Made by a program: the position numbers and the translations under genes. From the NCBI GenBank assembly GCA_964016985.1, contig OZ024827.1, positions 22,275,275 through 22,339,274 of the forward strand: DNA of 64,000 bases. The letters are read 5' to 3'. This DNA is from Anodontia alba (lineage: Eukaryota; Mollusca; Bivalvia; Lucinida; Lucinidae). Below are positions 45,813-57,206 of this stretch, piece by piece (the stretch's first letter is position 1; each line of letters starts with the position of its first letter). The notes under the pieces are model-generated. The model was not told the origin of the DNA and made no database searches. It saw only the letters and a program-made list of their open reading frames with translations.

Positions 45813-46186
45813 ATAACTTTATATGTAATCCATATTTTTTCTTTAGAAACAAATGAAAATTATACCATCATTCAGTATTTTTTATGACTGTCTATACATA
45901 ATGAGAGAGAGAGAGAGAGAGAGAGGAGTAAAGTTTCACTAGAAAATCAAGTAGGATCAGGTTATACTAAGCAACTGTTTTATAGGCCTTACACTTAGTA
46001 CCTGCTTGGTATCATCAGGGCTATTGATATTCTATAGTGTCCCACAATTCCATAGGCCTCTAGCAAAGACCCTGTTGAGAATGCGCGGATGCGCAGTCTG
46101 ATCTGGGTTTTTATTGTCGGCATATGCGGGCATGTTTTTATTTGGCTCGTCCAATCTGTGTTATGCAATTTCATTGTGCCATTTTT

Positions 46187-48495
46187 AGCTCGCCTGTACG
46201 AAGTACAAGGAGAGCTATTGTAGTCACCCCGGTCGTTTGCGTTTGCGTTTGCGTTTGCGTTCCCGTTCCCGTCACACTGCGTTAAAGTTTTTCAAATGCT
46301 TATATCTCAACAGTCACTCCTCACAGAGGCATCAAATTTGGAACTTAGGTACCTTGGAGGGTCTTCTGAGATTCCAAGAGAATAAACCCCTGGGTTCATG
46401 CCCCTGGGTGGGGCTAGGGGTCAGAATCTAGGACACCTTTGTAATACTGTGTTAAAGTTTTTCAAATTCTTATATCTTGACTTTCACTCCTCATAGAGCA
46501 TTCATATTTAGAATTTGGGTACCTGGAGGAGTCTTCTGAGATTCCAAAAGAACATACCCCTGGGTTCATACCTCAGAGTGGGCCTTGGAGTGGGGCTAGG
46601 GGTCAAAATCTAGGACACATTTGTAAAATCTTATATGCCTACAGGTTATAGACACAACTGGTTATACATCAGCTAACTATGTGACATCGGTTTAAGTGTA
46701 AGAGAGTGAAGGTCATGGTGACCTACATTTTATGGTCCAGGTCACCTAGATTTCACGGTCCAGTGACTTTGCCTTATATCTTGAATACTATTTGTTGGAT
46801 AAATGTCACACCTGGGATATTACTTCCATGTGACCCAATGAATGACCACTTCCTATATCTAGGTCATTGTGACCTGTATTTCATGGTTCAGTGATTTTGC
46901 CTTATATCTTGAATACTATTTGTTGGATAAATGTCACACCTGGGATATTAGTTCCTTGTGACCCGATTATTGACGTCAAAATATATCTCTGTTGGTGTGA
47001 CCTATATTTCATGGTTCAGTGATTTTGCCTTATATCTTGAATACTATTTGCTGGATAAATATCATACCTGGGATATTAGTTCCATGTGACCCAATGAATG
47101 ACCACTTACTATATCTAGGTCATTGTGACCTATATTTCATGGTTCAGTGATTTTGCCTTATATCTTGAATACTATTTGTTGGATAAATGTCACACCTGGG
47201 ATATTAGTTCCTTGTGACCCGATTATTGACGTCAAAATATATCTCTGTTGGTGTGACCTATATTTCATGGTTCAGTGATTTTGCCTTATATCTTGAATAC
47301 TATTTGTTGGATAAATGTCACACCTTGGATATTAGTTCCTTGTAACCCGATTATTGACGTCAAAATATATCTCTGTTGGTGTGACCTATATTTCATGGTT
47401 CAGTGATTTTGCCTTATATTTTGAATACTATTTGTTGGATAAATGTCACACCTGGCATATTACTTCCATGTCCCCCATTGAATGACCACTTACTATATCT
47501 AGGTCATTGTGACCTATATTTCATGGTTCAGTGATTTTGCCTTATATCTTGAATACTATTTGCTGGATAAATGTCACACCTGGGATATTAGTTCCTTGTG
47601 ACCCGATTATTGACGTCAAAATATATCTCTGTTGGTGTGACCTATATTTCATGGTTCAGTGATTTTGCCTTATATCTTGAATACTATTTGTTGGATAAAT
47701 GTCACACCTGGGATATTAGTTCCATGTGACCCAATGAATGACCGCTTACTATATCTAGGTCATTGTGACCTATATTTCATGGTTCAGTGATTTTGCCTTA
47801 TATCTTGAATACTATTTGTTGGATAAATGTCACACCTGGGATATTAGTTCCTTGTGACCCGATTATTGACGTCAAAATATATCTCTGTTGGTGTGACCTA
47901 TATTTCATGGTTCAGTGATTTTGCCTTATATCTTGAATACTATTTGTTGGATAAATGTCACACCTGGGATATTAGTTCCTTGTGACCCGATTATTGACGT
48001 CAAAATATATCTCTGTTGGTGTGACCTATATTTCATGGTTCAGTGATTTTGCCTTATATTTTGAATACTATTTGTTGGATAAATGTCACACCTATGATAT
48101 TAGTTCCATGTGACCCAATGAATGACCACTTACTATATCTAGGTCATTGTGACCTATATTTCATGGTTCAGTGATTTTGCCTTATATCTTGAATACTATT
48201 TGTTGGATAAATGTCACACCTGGGATATTAGTTCCATGTGACCCAATGAATGACCACTTACTATATCTAGGTCATTGTGACCTATATTTCATGCTTCAGT
48301 GATTTTGCCTTTTATTTTTATTACTATTTCATGGAGAATTGTCATACCTGGATTATTATATCTATGTGACAAAATGATTTACATACAAATACATCTAGGT
48401 CAGTGTGACCTATATTATATGGCTTAATGATAAAAATGTTACAATATAAAATGTACCCAGCAGGCGAGCTCGCTGTCCTACGACAGCTCTTGTTG
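46187..48495 (+). mobile_element. Pearl-like element with 128-bp core repeats
   Basis: Head AGCTCGCCTGTACGAAGTAC, AAGGAGAGCT, then a GTTTGC microsatellite (46235-46262), two larger diverged segments (46270-46700) and the 128-bp array. It ends with GCAGGCGAGCTCGCTGTCCT, ACGACAGCTC, a terminal stem-loop (CTGTC-CTAC-GACAG). Confidence 0.7.
46709..48430 (+). repeat. 128-bp tandem array with two alternating variants
   Basis: About 13 units, each starting GTGACCTATATTTCATGG, exactly 128 bp apart over most of the array (46869, 46997, 47125, 47253 and so on). Variant A ends CCCGATTATTGACGTC...CTGTTGGT; variant B ends CCCAATGAATGACCACTTAC...AGGTCATT. The order read is B A B A A B A B A A B B, then a degenerate unit. 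Confidence 0.92.
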
Positions 48496-48641
48496 AATAA
48501 TGATGTCAGTTCACGTTTAAATCTTCAGTGACATGTTATAATAAGAATGGATTTTATTTTTGTGGATTTTATCGACGTGTGAACTCCGGTGAATCACTCT
48601 AAAACTGAATACGGTCCGCAGATGTTAAGTCTGTTTCGGAA

Positions 48642-49016
48642 TTAGATACGAAATATCCATTCATGAAAAAGGCTCTTTACTACGTTCAATACAGAATTTC
48701 TTTTCATCACACTGAAGTGAGATTTTCTTCTAAAATCATTGGCTTCCGTTCTTCTGTACCACTCTTTCCTTTTTTTGTCAGCCAAACTTGGAACCTGTTT
48801 GGCTTTTTTCGTATCAGCTATGTCTCCATTTTTGGCAATCTTTATTTCATCATCAATCATATCATCGACAGTTTTAGCACGTCTTGTGCATCTTTTGTAA
48901 ATTAAATAAGGCACAGCCACTAGAAACGGCGGTACTGGTGTCATCATAGCCGATGCCGATGATTTATGATATGAAGGACGTTCAATTAATATTTGCAATG
49001 TGATAAAATGTACCAT
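48642..49016 (-). CDS. Uncharacterised small protein, candidate gene
   Basis: A 124-codon frame from an ATG at 49016; a second start (MMTPVPPFLV) would give 101 residues. After that start there is one hydrophobic segment (about FLVAVPYLIY), then a basic cluster KRCTRRAK and a charged, mostly Lys/Arg/Asp/Glu tail with DDMIDDEIKIAKNGD and RKEWYRRTEANDFRRK. This suggests a small single-pass membrane protein or a last exon. An AATAAA signal lies about 85 bp after the stop (48553-48558, minus strand). No family recognised, and the sequence does not match a repeat in this window. Family B copy 9 begins 13 bp upstream, which is close for a promoter, so it may be a terminal exon. Confidence 0.4.
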   Translation of the reverse strand: MVHFITLQILIERPSYHKSSASAMMTPVPPFLVAVPYLIYKRCTRRAKTVDDMIDDEIKIAKNGDIADTKKAKQVPSLADKKRKEWYRRTEANDFRRKSHFSVMKRNSVLNVVKSLFHEWIFRI

Positions 49017-49028
49017 TGGCCTTGCATT

Positions 49029-49246
49029 TCGAAAACATGCCTATTCAAATATACTGAAAACTTTACTCCCATAAAATGAAAATTTTCAGATAAAAAATTC
49101 TGATATTTTTCATAGTTCTGCTCAAAACATAGATTGTGGGTATTCGTTAGAACCGCGATTGGTTCTAGTGAGTACCCACAATCTATGCTTTTGAGCAGAA
49201 ATAAGAAAAATAATGTATGCCCCTGTAAACCCCAGTTTTACTGTAA
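49029..49246 (-). mobile_element. Family B MITE, copy 9, truncated
   Basis: Orientation reversed relative to most copies; the end after CCCCAGTTTTACTGTAAAAAG is missing and Family L starts there. Confidence 0.8.
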
Positions 49247-49254
49247 AAAGTCAT

Positions 49255-49446
49255 AAAATGTGGCACCTGACAGCCTGTAGAATTTCAGCAAGTCTCTCGT
49301 TCTTGAAATGAATTTGATTTTTTTTATCGTATCTCTGAATTAATGTTGTCAGCACTGATTCAGAGATCGATAAAAATTAATTTTTCATCCAGTCCAAAAT
49401 CAAGAGACTAACTGAAATTTTGCAGGCTGTCAGATACCACATTTTA
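49255..49446. mobile_element. Family L palindromic MITE
   Basis: AAAATGTGGCACCTGACAGC at the left is mirrored by GGCTGTCAGATACCACATTT at the right; the inner arms TTATCGTATCTCTGAAT and ATTCAGAGATCGATAA are also complementary. Only copy seen. Confidence 0.75.
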
Positions 49447-49454
49447 TCATCGTA

Positions 49455-49900
49455 TTAATACTATTTATTGCATAAAAAGCAGTGTAGCACGTTATTAACA
49501 GCTGCGCATTAATCGGCGAAAAGCCGTGTATTAACAAGGCAATTCACGCGCTGTTAATGCACGGCTACGCAACTTTCTATATGCTCGTAACGGGCCCAAC
49601 GAAATGCCGCCGTCACGAGATGTGTACTACCCTGCCCCAGAACGAGCATAGTCCGTGGAAATTACGTTCGCGAGACATCGGTGAAAAAGCGAAACAAAAT
49701 AGTGCAAGAAATAACGCGAAATGTAGCAAATGTTGTCAGTCTTTATGCAAAAATAGCGATCATACATGTTTTTTAATGCATTAATATTCGCCAGGTCCCT
49801 TGGGAGGTGTTGAAAACCGCGGCCGAAGGCCTCGGTTTTCAACACCTCCTACGGGACCTGGCGAATGTTAATGCATGAAAAACCATGTTTGATCCCTATA
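49455..49900 (+). mobile_element. Family E element, copy 3
   Basis: Same body and core as copy 1, with the core hairpin around CCGCGGCCGAAGGCCTCGG. Confidence 0.78.
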
Positions 49901-50790
49901 ATATCAATTTATCAAATCTTTCTTGAATAATAAAAAATGATCATTTTTGAGGAATATGAAGTCTTTAAGGGGAATGAATGCACTTGGTAGAACTTCTGCC
50001 AGTTTTGCAAAGATGACAATTTTAGTGACTTCCTGTTTCTTCATCTGCACGTCCAGCCCCTTCTTAAATAGGGTCGACTTTCAAAGGAAAGAATTTTCAG
50101 AAGGGAGGCAAAATAATGTTGAGTGTTATCTCTCCTTATTGCGATCAATTCCCCTGAATAACTTTATTATTGTCCCACCATCCTCCAGTAAACACCCACA
50201 GCGGCATCATACATATACTTGTAAAATGAGTTATGTAAGAGGGCCATTCAATAATTTATGAAATTATTCCATTTATGTCCAATAACCTTTATCCACCTTA
50301 TAGGCTGAACTTGCCGTCTAACATTTTATTTTATTTTATTTTTATTTTTATTGATTTATTTATTTATTCATTTGTGTGTGTGTGTTTTGTTATTGCTGTT
50401 GTTTTTACTAATATTGTTTTGAATTTTTCTGCGTATTTTAACGGTCTTGGGTGCATCAGAATAAATACGGACGAAATTTACGTATCGAATGTTGTCTTCT
50501 CGCCTCGTATCGTTGCAACGCCAGAGTTAGTCTTTTATGTATCGGGTTTTCCATTTAGTTTCCATCTTTTTTTTTTTTTTCTGTTTTAGACGTACATGTA
50601 TGCTTTGAATGGGACTGATACCATACGGCAATACTTTTGAAGCACGTTCTTTCATTAAAGAACAGACCCTGTTTTTGAAAGATTTCAAATACCAGGGAGT
50701 AAACTTCCTGTGTGCAAATTTTGTCTCCCTTTGCATGCAAAATGGTGGCAAAGTCCTGCAAGTGAAAACATTTAAACCCGCATATATATA
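49900..50790. other. Unassigned region with low-complexity T tracts
   Basis: Contains TTTTA and TTTA runs (50320-50370) and a fragment of the 5800-6010 type repeat (50055-50140). No gene recognised. Confidence 0.4.
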
Positions 50791-50792
50791 TA

Positions 50793-51097
50793 CAGTTAAC
50801 TCTCGCTATCTCGAACTCGCTTATCTAGAATAAACGCTTATCTCGAAGTGAAAATCTCGTCCCTTCCTAAACATAAAAATCAACAGGTAAAAAAAATATT
50901 GTGGAAAAGAGAAGAAATTCTCCTCTTTTCCACAATAATTTCAATATCTATCTAAATTTAAGAGTCCAATTACACATATATTATATATTTGTTAAATGTC
51001 GTTAATCGAATTATTTTTTCCTCAATTCTGCAAATCTGATATGTCGAGGTACAGATATCTCGAAGCATTTCAGAGAGTCCTTTGGAATTCGAGATAA

Positions 51098-51100
<3 letters not shown>
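50793..51100 (-). mobile_element. Family A MITE, copy 6
   Basis: Left end CAGTTAACTCTCG after TA (50791-50792). The right end stops at GAGATAACGA, where a (CT)n tract replaces the last bases (GAGTCGACTG). Confidence 0.85.

Positions 51101-51191
<91 letters not shown>
51101..51191. repeat. (CT)n(AT)n microsatellite
   Basis: About 36 CT dinucleotides, then about 9 AT. It probably grew from the CTCTCG terminus of Family A. Confidence 0.97.
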
Positions 51192-51439
51192 ACCACCACA
51201 ACAACAAACGTTGCTTTCAATACCACGGATTGAAAGCTTCCGTGCAGTGTCTTATCATGACAGTTGCTGTTCATACGAGGGATGTTCGAAAACGTTTGAA
51301 AACACAATATTATACAAAATTTCCTTCACCAGATGATACTTTGAAACATGATTTCCCAGATAATAGGATTCGACAATCTTAGGAGACAATTTGTATGATT
51401 GTCAAATTCTATTTTCAGAAAAAAAAGGGTAAAATATGA

Positions 51440-51755
51440 ACATTTTTTGTCTGCTGAATTTGCCCAGAGAGTGGCAAATGTTAAACAAGCCCTTGAGCTA
51501 TTTGTCAAAAATCTACTCTACCATAACTTTTTCTTCAGAATATACAAGGACAGATTATACCGTATTTACCCTAAATAGTCGGTTCAGCCAGAAGTAGTCA
51601 GTGAAATGGAGGTGCTCAATGTTTGGGATAAATGCGGTGAACAGTTACGATGTAGGTATATTTAGGACATTTATGGCACTTTTCTTTTCTTTTAAAGTTT
51701 GTATAACTAATGAGCCTTGATGTGAGAAAATATACCGTCTGACATTTGCATCAAA
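51440..51755. other. Unassigned sequence
   Basis: No feature recognised. Confidence 0.35.
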
Positions 51756-51848
51756 CGTAGACTCAAATCAGCCTCTGCATCCGTGCAGTCTGATTTGAGT
51801 CTTCGTTGTACGCATGAAGAAACCTTGCATCCTTGACTATCCATAAAT

Positions 51849-51914
51849 GCGCCCGGTGAAGATTCTGATCAGACTGCGCGAATGCGCAGGCTGATCTGAA
51901 TCTTCGCTGGGCGC
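51849..51914. repeat. Family D hairpin
   Basis: GCGCCCGGTGAAGATTCTGA mirrored by TCTGAATCTTCGCTGGGCGC around CTGCGCGAATGCGCAG. The best-formed copy here; a second one lies at 51755-51820. Confidence 0.85.
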
Positions 51915-52007
51915 AGGTGTCTGAATGTACGCTTGTGAAACCAATCGTATTACAGCAGGCGTGGGTGAAAAAGATCACGCTGAAAAACAAGATAGCAGTC
52001 ATCGGAC

Positions 52008-52556
52008 ACATCTTTCAGAAAGTCGTTTTTGCTTGGCGCTTTACACAGAAGAAGTAAATTTGCTAAATTTTGTCATGATTTAATGTAAATTCATTTGTCG
52101 TAACTACCTAATCACAAAAGGTTAAATTCTAGATGTTGATTTTTAAAAAAATCAAATATTTTCACTTTTTCCCATTGTAAAAATGTATGAAATTATGCAG
52201 AAATCTGTAGAGTATGTAAATTGGGGGCAGATTTTCAACAAGTTCCACTGGTTCAATTTTTCTGAAATTTTCACAATACTGTAGTAAAACTTCAAAAATT
52301 CAAATTCAGCAAAGAAAAGTAGAAAAGTAAAAATAATTTTCTAAGACAAAAAATTCAAAAACTCACTTTACTATAGAAATTGCAAAGGTCAGGCAATTTT
52401 TGGCCGTAAATTTAATTCTTGGTTACATATCAGAGAATAAAATACAGAAACAGAAAACAAATATGTTTTTTTTTTTAAATATATTTCTAATAATATCTTC
52501 ATTTAAATAAAAAAGCCAAGCAGCAAAAAACGTCTTTCCGAGTGATGTCGAAAGGA
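52008..52556. mobile_element. Family J element, deletion derivative (0.55 kb)
   Basis: The left 50 bp match 6718-6770, and 52075-52556 match 8648-9121, so about 1.9 kb of the long copy is absent. Terminal inverted repeats are better preserved here (ACATCTTTCAGAAAGTCG and GACATCACTCGGAAAGACG on the minus strand). Confidence 0.75.
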
Positions 52557-52749
52557 CAGTAGGAAATTCTTCAAAGAGCTAATGTAAACAAACATTCAGG
52601 GACATTTCGAGGATATTTTCTTATTTTATCATGAAAATGTATATTGCGTGTTCTCATTAGAATCGCCTCATCGAATACACAAAACATACCATTATCTAAG
52701 AGAACACCGAAAAGACATTCTCAAAGTTCCCCATTCACATCCTGATTGG

Positions 52750-53515
52750 CACTATGATTCATAGACTCTTGAGCACGTACGAAAAAGAAATGTTCAGACT
52801 ATTGTACACGTACTTAACATATGTTCAGACTCTTGAGCACGTACGGAAAAGAAATGTTTAGACTATTGTACACGTACTGAACAAAAATGTTCAGACTTTT
52901 GAGCACGTACGAAAAAAAAAATAATCTGACGCTTGTACACGACTATACAGAAATGTTCAGACTCTTGAGCACGTACGAAAAAGAAATGTTCATACTCTTG
53001 TACACGTACTAAACAGAAATGTTCAAACTCTTGAGCACGAACGCAACAGAAATGTTTAGACTCTTGTACATGTACTGAACAGAAAAGTGCAGACTCTCAA
53101 ACACGTACTGAACAGAAATGTTCAGACTCTTGTACACGTACTGAACAGAAATGTTCAGACTCTTGAGCACATAGGGAACAGAAATAATCGGACTCTTGTA
53201 CACGTACTGAACAAAAATGTTCAGATTCTTGAGCACGTACGGAAAAAATGTTCAGACTTTTGTACACGTACTAAACAGAAATGTTCAGACTCTTGAGCAA
53301 GTACGGAACAGAAATGTTCACTCTTGTACACGTACTGAAAAGCAATGTGCAGACGTCAAACACGTATATGGAACAGAAATGTTCAGACTCTTGCGCACGT
53401 ACGGAACAAAGATGTTCAGACTCTTGAGCACGTTCGGAACAGAAATGTTCAGATTCTTGAGCACATAGGAAACAGAAATATTCGGACTCTTGTACAGGCA
53501 CTGAACAGACTTTGA
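52750..53515. repeat. ~33-bp tandem array with two alternating variants
   Basis: Units of the type TGTTCAGACTCTTG-TACACGTACTGAACAGAAA and TGTTCAGACTCTTG-AGCACGTACGGAACAGAAA, about 22 copies. The period is divisible by three, which gives incidental open frames on both strands. Confidence 0.88.
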
Positions 53516-53890
53516 CATTAATGTTTAAGCATGCTGATAAGGATCCGAGCAACGAGATTTGCGTTTTTGCGAATCATAAATGAGATAAATCGGTATCATT
53601 AATGCAACGATCAAAATTAAAACAGACAAGTTTAAGCTCTTCAAAGGAGCTTGCCAGCTTTTTAGCACCTTTTTCAGTGTAGTGTTTTTTTAGCTTAAAA
53701 TTAAGTGAACTGGTATCTGATCTTTAGTTCTGTCTCTATTTAAGGGATCTGAGGCTCAATGTTGCCATTCATGAGTTTTTAGAAAGCGATTTTTTTGCCC
53801 ATGTGAGTTACTTCTATCTCACATGACCACTGTAATCCACCATTTAATCCGCTTGTCCTGGGAACAATCTACTTAAAGGCGGGAGAGAAA

Positions 53891-54042
53891 GAATCAATCA
53901 TGAGCCAGTCCATGCAGGATAGGGAAATCTCACCTTCGGGGTAAGAATTTCACTCGGGGACTTGGCAACCTCATCCCTGGTTGAAATTCCTTACTCCTCG
54001 GGTGGGATTTCCCTGTCCTGCATGGACACTCATGATGGATTC
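53891..54042. mobile_element. Family M palindromic MITE
   Basis: GAATCAATCATGAGCCAGTC, CATGCAGGATAGGGAAATCT and their near-complements at the right end (CCCTGTCCTGCATGGACACT, CATGATGGATTC). Single copy, 152 bp. Confidence 0.78.
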
Positions 54043-54087
54043 TTATAATCCATGGTTAATGGCGTTAAATGGAAAATACATATAAAT

Positions 54088-54365
54088 CATGACGAAAACA
54101 TGCCTATTCAAATATACTGAAAATTTTACCACCATAAAATGAAAACTTTCAGATAAAAAATTCGGATATTCTTCATATTTCTGCTCAAAGCATAGATTGT
54201 AGGTACTCGTTAGAACCGCCTCGGCGAGGCTGTTCTAACGAGTACCCACAATCTATGAATTTGAGCAGAAATAACAGAAATAATGTATACCCCTGTAAAC
54301 CCCAGTTTTACTATATAAAAGTGGGGTTTAAAGGGGTCAAAATTATATAGGCGTGTTTTCGTGAT
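54088..54365 (-). mobile_element. Family B MITE, copy 10
   Basis: Full copy in reverse orientation. The centre GTACTCGTTAGAACCGCCTC is followed by GGCGAGGCTGTTCTAACGAG, one mismatch in the palindrome. Confidence 0.9.
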
Positions 54366-54689
54366 GGAACACAAATAAGTAAATGAAACTATTACTGATA
54401 AGCTATCAAACAAACAAACAAAAATAAACAAACAAAACTAACAAACTTGCTAAAATAACTCAATGACTACGGTTTATCTGATTTAATTATAATCTTAACA
54501 AAATTACTTTAAATTATTCAAAGATGTGGTACAAATGATATATCTACCTTAATATTTAAAGAAATACGACATAGTGAGAAAAATAAAAGAAAATAAAAAA
54601 AAAAAAAAAAAAAGAAAAGAAAAAGAAACACACAACCATATTAATACCATACATACTGAAAGTTTTATCGGATATTTACTGTTTGCAGC

Positions 54690-55640
54690 AAGGTAAACAG
54701 TATACATGTACTTCACTGCCTCAAGACATAGTTGTTGTTTGCTTATCATAAGCAGCGCCAAGGTAATTTTTATCGCTTCACTGTTGCAAGCCAAAGTTGA
54801 TATTTGCTTGTCATAAACTGCGCCAATGAAATCTTTTATAGTGCGCTGATACTTCACTGTTGCAAGCCATATTTGATGTTTGCTTATCACAAACTGCTCT
54901 AATGTAATCTTTTATCATGTGCAGATAACTTCACTGCTGCAAGCCATAGTTGATGTTTGCTAATAATGCACTGAAGCACAATAATAATTTATCTTATGCT
55001 AATATTTCCCTACTGCAAGCCATACGTTGTTTGCTAATCACGTACTGCAGCATGGTTATCTTTATCGTGTGCCTGTATGTCCCTGCTCTAAGTCATACAT
55101 TGTTGTATGCTTATCGTAAACAGCAGCAAGGTAATCTTTTCTCGTACAATAATATTTTCCTGCTGCAAGCCATACGTTGTTGTTTGCTAATCGTATACTG
55201 TAGCATGGTAATCTTTAATCGTGTGGTTATATTTCCCTGCTGCAAGCCATACGTTGTTATATGCTTATCGTAAACTGCAGCAAGGCAATCTTATATCGTG
55301 TGCTAATATTTCCCTGTTGCAAACCATACGTTGTTGTATGTCATTATAAATCATAACCCAGCAAACACACTATGTTGTTACAACGTCGCTGCAACGTCAC
55401 GACGTTGTAGCGACGTTGTAACGACGTCGTTGCTACGCTGTGTGTTTGCTTGGAAACTGTAGCAGGGTAATCTTTTATCATGTGCTTATACCTCCCCGCT
55501 ACAAGCCATCCGTTGCTGCCTGCAAACATAAACTGAAGCAAGCATCTTTTATCGTGTGCTAATATTTCCCTGCCGCAAATCATACAGTGTTGTATGATGA
55601 TCGTATACTGCAGCAACCCAGCAGGCACACAACGTTGAAA
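54690..55640. repeat. ~75-90-bp degenerate tandem array
   Basis: About eleven units with TTTCCCTGCTGCAAGCCATA, CGTTGTTGTATGCTTATCGT and AAACTGCAGCAAGGTAATCT. Interrupted by Family G copy 4. Confidence 0.8.
55356..55456. repeat. Family G CAACGT-rich repeat, copy 4
   Basis: CCCAGCAAACACACTATGTT, then ACAACGTCGCTGCAACGTCA and CGACGTTGTAGCGACGTTGT. Palindromic; closes with GTGTGTTTGCTTGG. Confidence 0.78.
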
Positions 55641-55690
55641 CAACGTCGATTCAACGTAGATTCAATGTTTTCATGTTGAATCAGTAGACT
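55617..55690. repeat. Family G CAACGT-rich repeat, copy 5 (partial)
   Basis: CCCAGCAGGCACACAACGTT and ACAACGTCGATTCAACGTAG. Only one half is present. Confidence 0.7.
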
Positions 55691-55978
55691 AACTTGTCGT
55701 ATTGGCAAAAAAAAAAAAAAAAAAAAAAAAAAGAAAGGCTAAATGGGCCTTATTGCATCTGCTGTTTATACAGCATTATAATTGGCACACTGTATTTACC
55801 AGACGTCTGAGCAAACAGTGTGGACCCAGAGCAGAACGCGAGTAGTTACTGATTGTCTCTGATCTGGCAATTTTAGATAAATAAACAGATAGATGAATGA
55901 GCTTATTTAATTTTTTGGACAAGTATGGTAAGGTGTCAGAATGTTTAGGGTAAACATGGTAGTTTTTCTTTTTTCTTT

Positions 55979-55981
55979 CTT

Positions 55982-56024
<43 letters not shown>

Positions 56025-56027
56025 TTT
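55979..56027. repeat. (TTTA)n microsatellite
   Basis: About 12 tetranucleotides. Confidence 0.95.
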
Positions 56028-56097
56028 GTGTTGCACTAAACAAGATATTACGTCGATATCTCAGCACTTTGTCATCATTCAGTCTGATCAGGACCTT

Positions 56098-56204
56098 CCC
56101 AGCTAGCATTCTACGTAAATCTACATCGGGCCGTCATCGGCCCGTCAGCTACCCTGACGGGCCGATGACGGCCAGATATAGATTTACGTAGAATGCTGAC
56201 TGGG
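56098..56204. mobile_element. Family F palindromic MITE, copy 3
   Basis: Starts CCCAGCTAGCATTC and ends GAATGCTGACTGGG; one mismatch (GGCCAGATA) in the right arm. Confidence 0.9.
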
Positions 56205-56346
56205 TTTGTCCGCTTAAAATTAACGGGTACTATAGAATACATGAATAGACAGGAACAATCCAGAGAAGATCAAGATGAGACTATGTGGATGCACAGGTTG
56301 ACCTTGACCCGCATTAAAGACTTCTTTTTTTTGTATTAACCCATTA

Positions 56347-56453
56347 CCCAGTCAGCATTCTACGTAAATCTATATCGGACCGTCATCGGCCCGTCAGGGT
56401 AGCTGACGGGCCGATGACGGCCCGATGTAGATTTACGTAGAATGCTAGCTGGG
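56347..56453. mobile_element. Family F palindromic MITE, copy 4, inverted
   Basis: Starts CCCAGTCAGCATTC and ends GAATGCTAGCTGGG, so it is reversed relative to copy 3, 143 bp away. TA flanks both sides. Confidence 0.9.
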
Positions 56454-56565
56454 TATATACTGAATAGACTCTCCCACACTATATATTGGAAGAGTCCAAC
56501 TTCAAGTTTAGGTACGTCCGGCTATGAGGTTTACATATTCCTAAAGAAAAATGGCTAAGCTACTT

Positions 56566-56632
56566 GCAAACAATGGATACTCTGATCAGACGCCGCGTTC
56601 TGCGGCGTCTGATATGGGTCTGCACTGTTTGC
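56566..56632. repeat. Family C hairpin
   Basis: GCAAACAATGGATACTCTGA, CGCCGCGTTCTGCGGCGTC and the complementary arm. Confidence 0.8.
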
Positions 56633-56809
56633 CATTTACCCTTTTACGGGTCTCCCGACTACAAAGGGTTAACGTTTATAGCATGTTGGGTAAACATTTC
56701 AGCAGACAACATTTTTAAATATTTTCCTTATTTTTTCCCAGAAGATAGAATTTGCCATTTGAACATTTCATGCAATCTGTCTACTCGTTTGAATCCTATT
56801 TTCTGAGAG

Positions 56810-56843
<34 letters not shown>

Positions 56844-57007
56844 AATATCACATCAATTTGTCGACTGCTGAATCTGCCCATAGCGTGGTGAGTGTTAAAA
56901 CAGCATATGAATTTTCACATCGCGGTGATTTAGATGAAAAAAGAAAGGAAAAAGAATAAATAAAAAAAAATATGCACAGAGATAAGACATTATTATGAGT
57001 AAAAACA

Positions 57008-57100
57008 TCTGTTACAAGGATCGAACCTCCGATCGTCGATTTAATTTTTGACTTTATGGACAACGATCTTACCGTTGGCGCTATAATTCTATACATTTGT
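57008..57100 (-). repeat. tRNA-like sequence (SINE head or tRNA pseudogene)
   Basis: The minus strand shows TAGCGCCAACGGTAAG (A-box-like) and GGAGGTTCGATCCTTGT (perfect B box) about 58 bp apart. The acceptor stem is not convincing. Probably a tRNA-derived retroposon fragment. Confidence 0.4.
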
Positions 57101-57206
57101 AAGAAACTGCTATCAATCGATCTAACGGAGTCGGTGAACCGGAAAGTACCGAGTCATCACGAAAACACGCCTATATAATTTTGACCCCCTTAAACCCCAC
57201 TTTTAT

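Noticed and set aside
51276..51292. Second mariner element
   Set aside because: Only one end-like sequence (CGAGGGATGTTCGAAAA) is present with no partner end or transposase nearby.
53009..53552. Peptide-repeat ORFs (LNISVQYVYKS and similar)
   Set aside because: Product of a 33-bp non-coding array readable in several frames on both strands.
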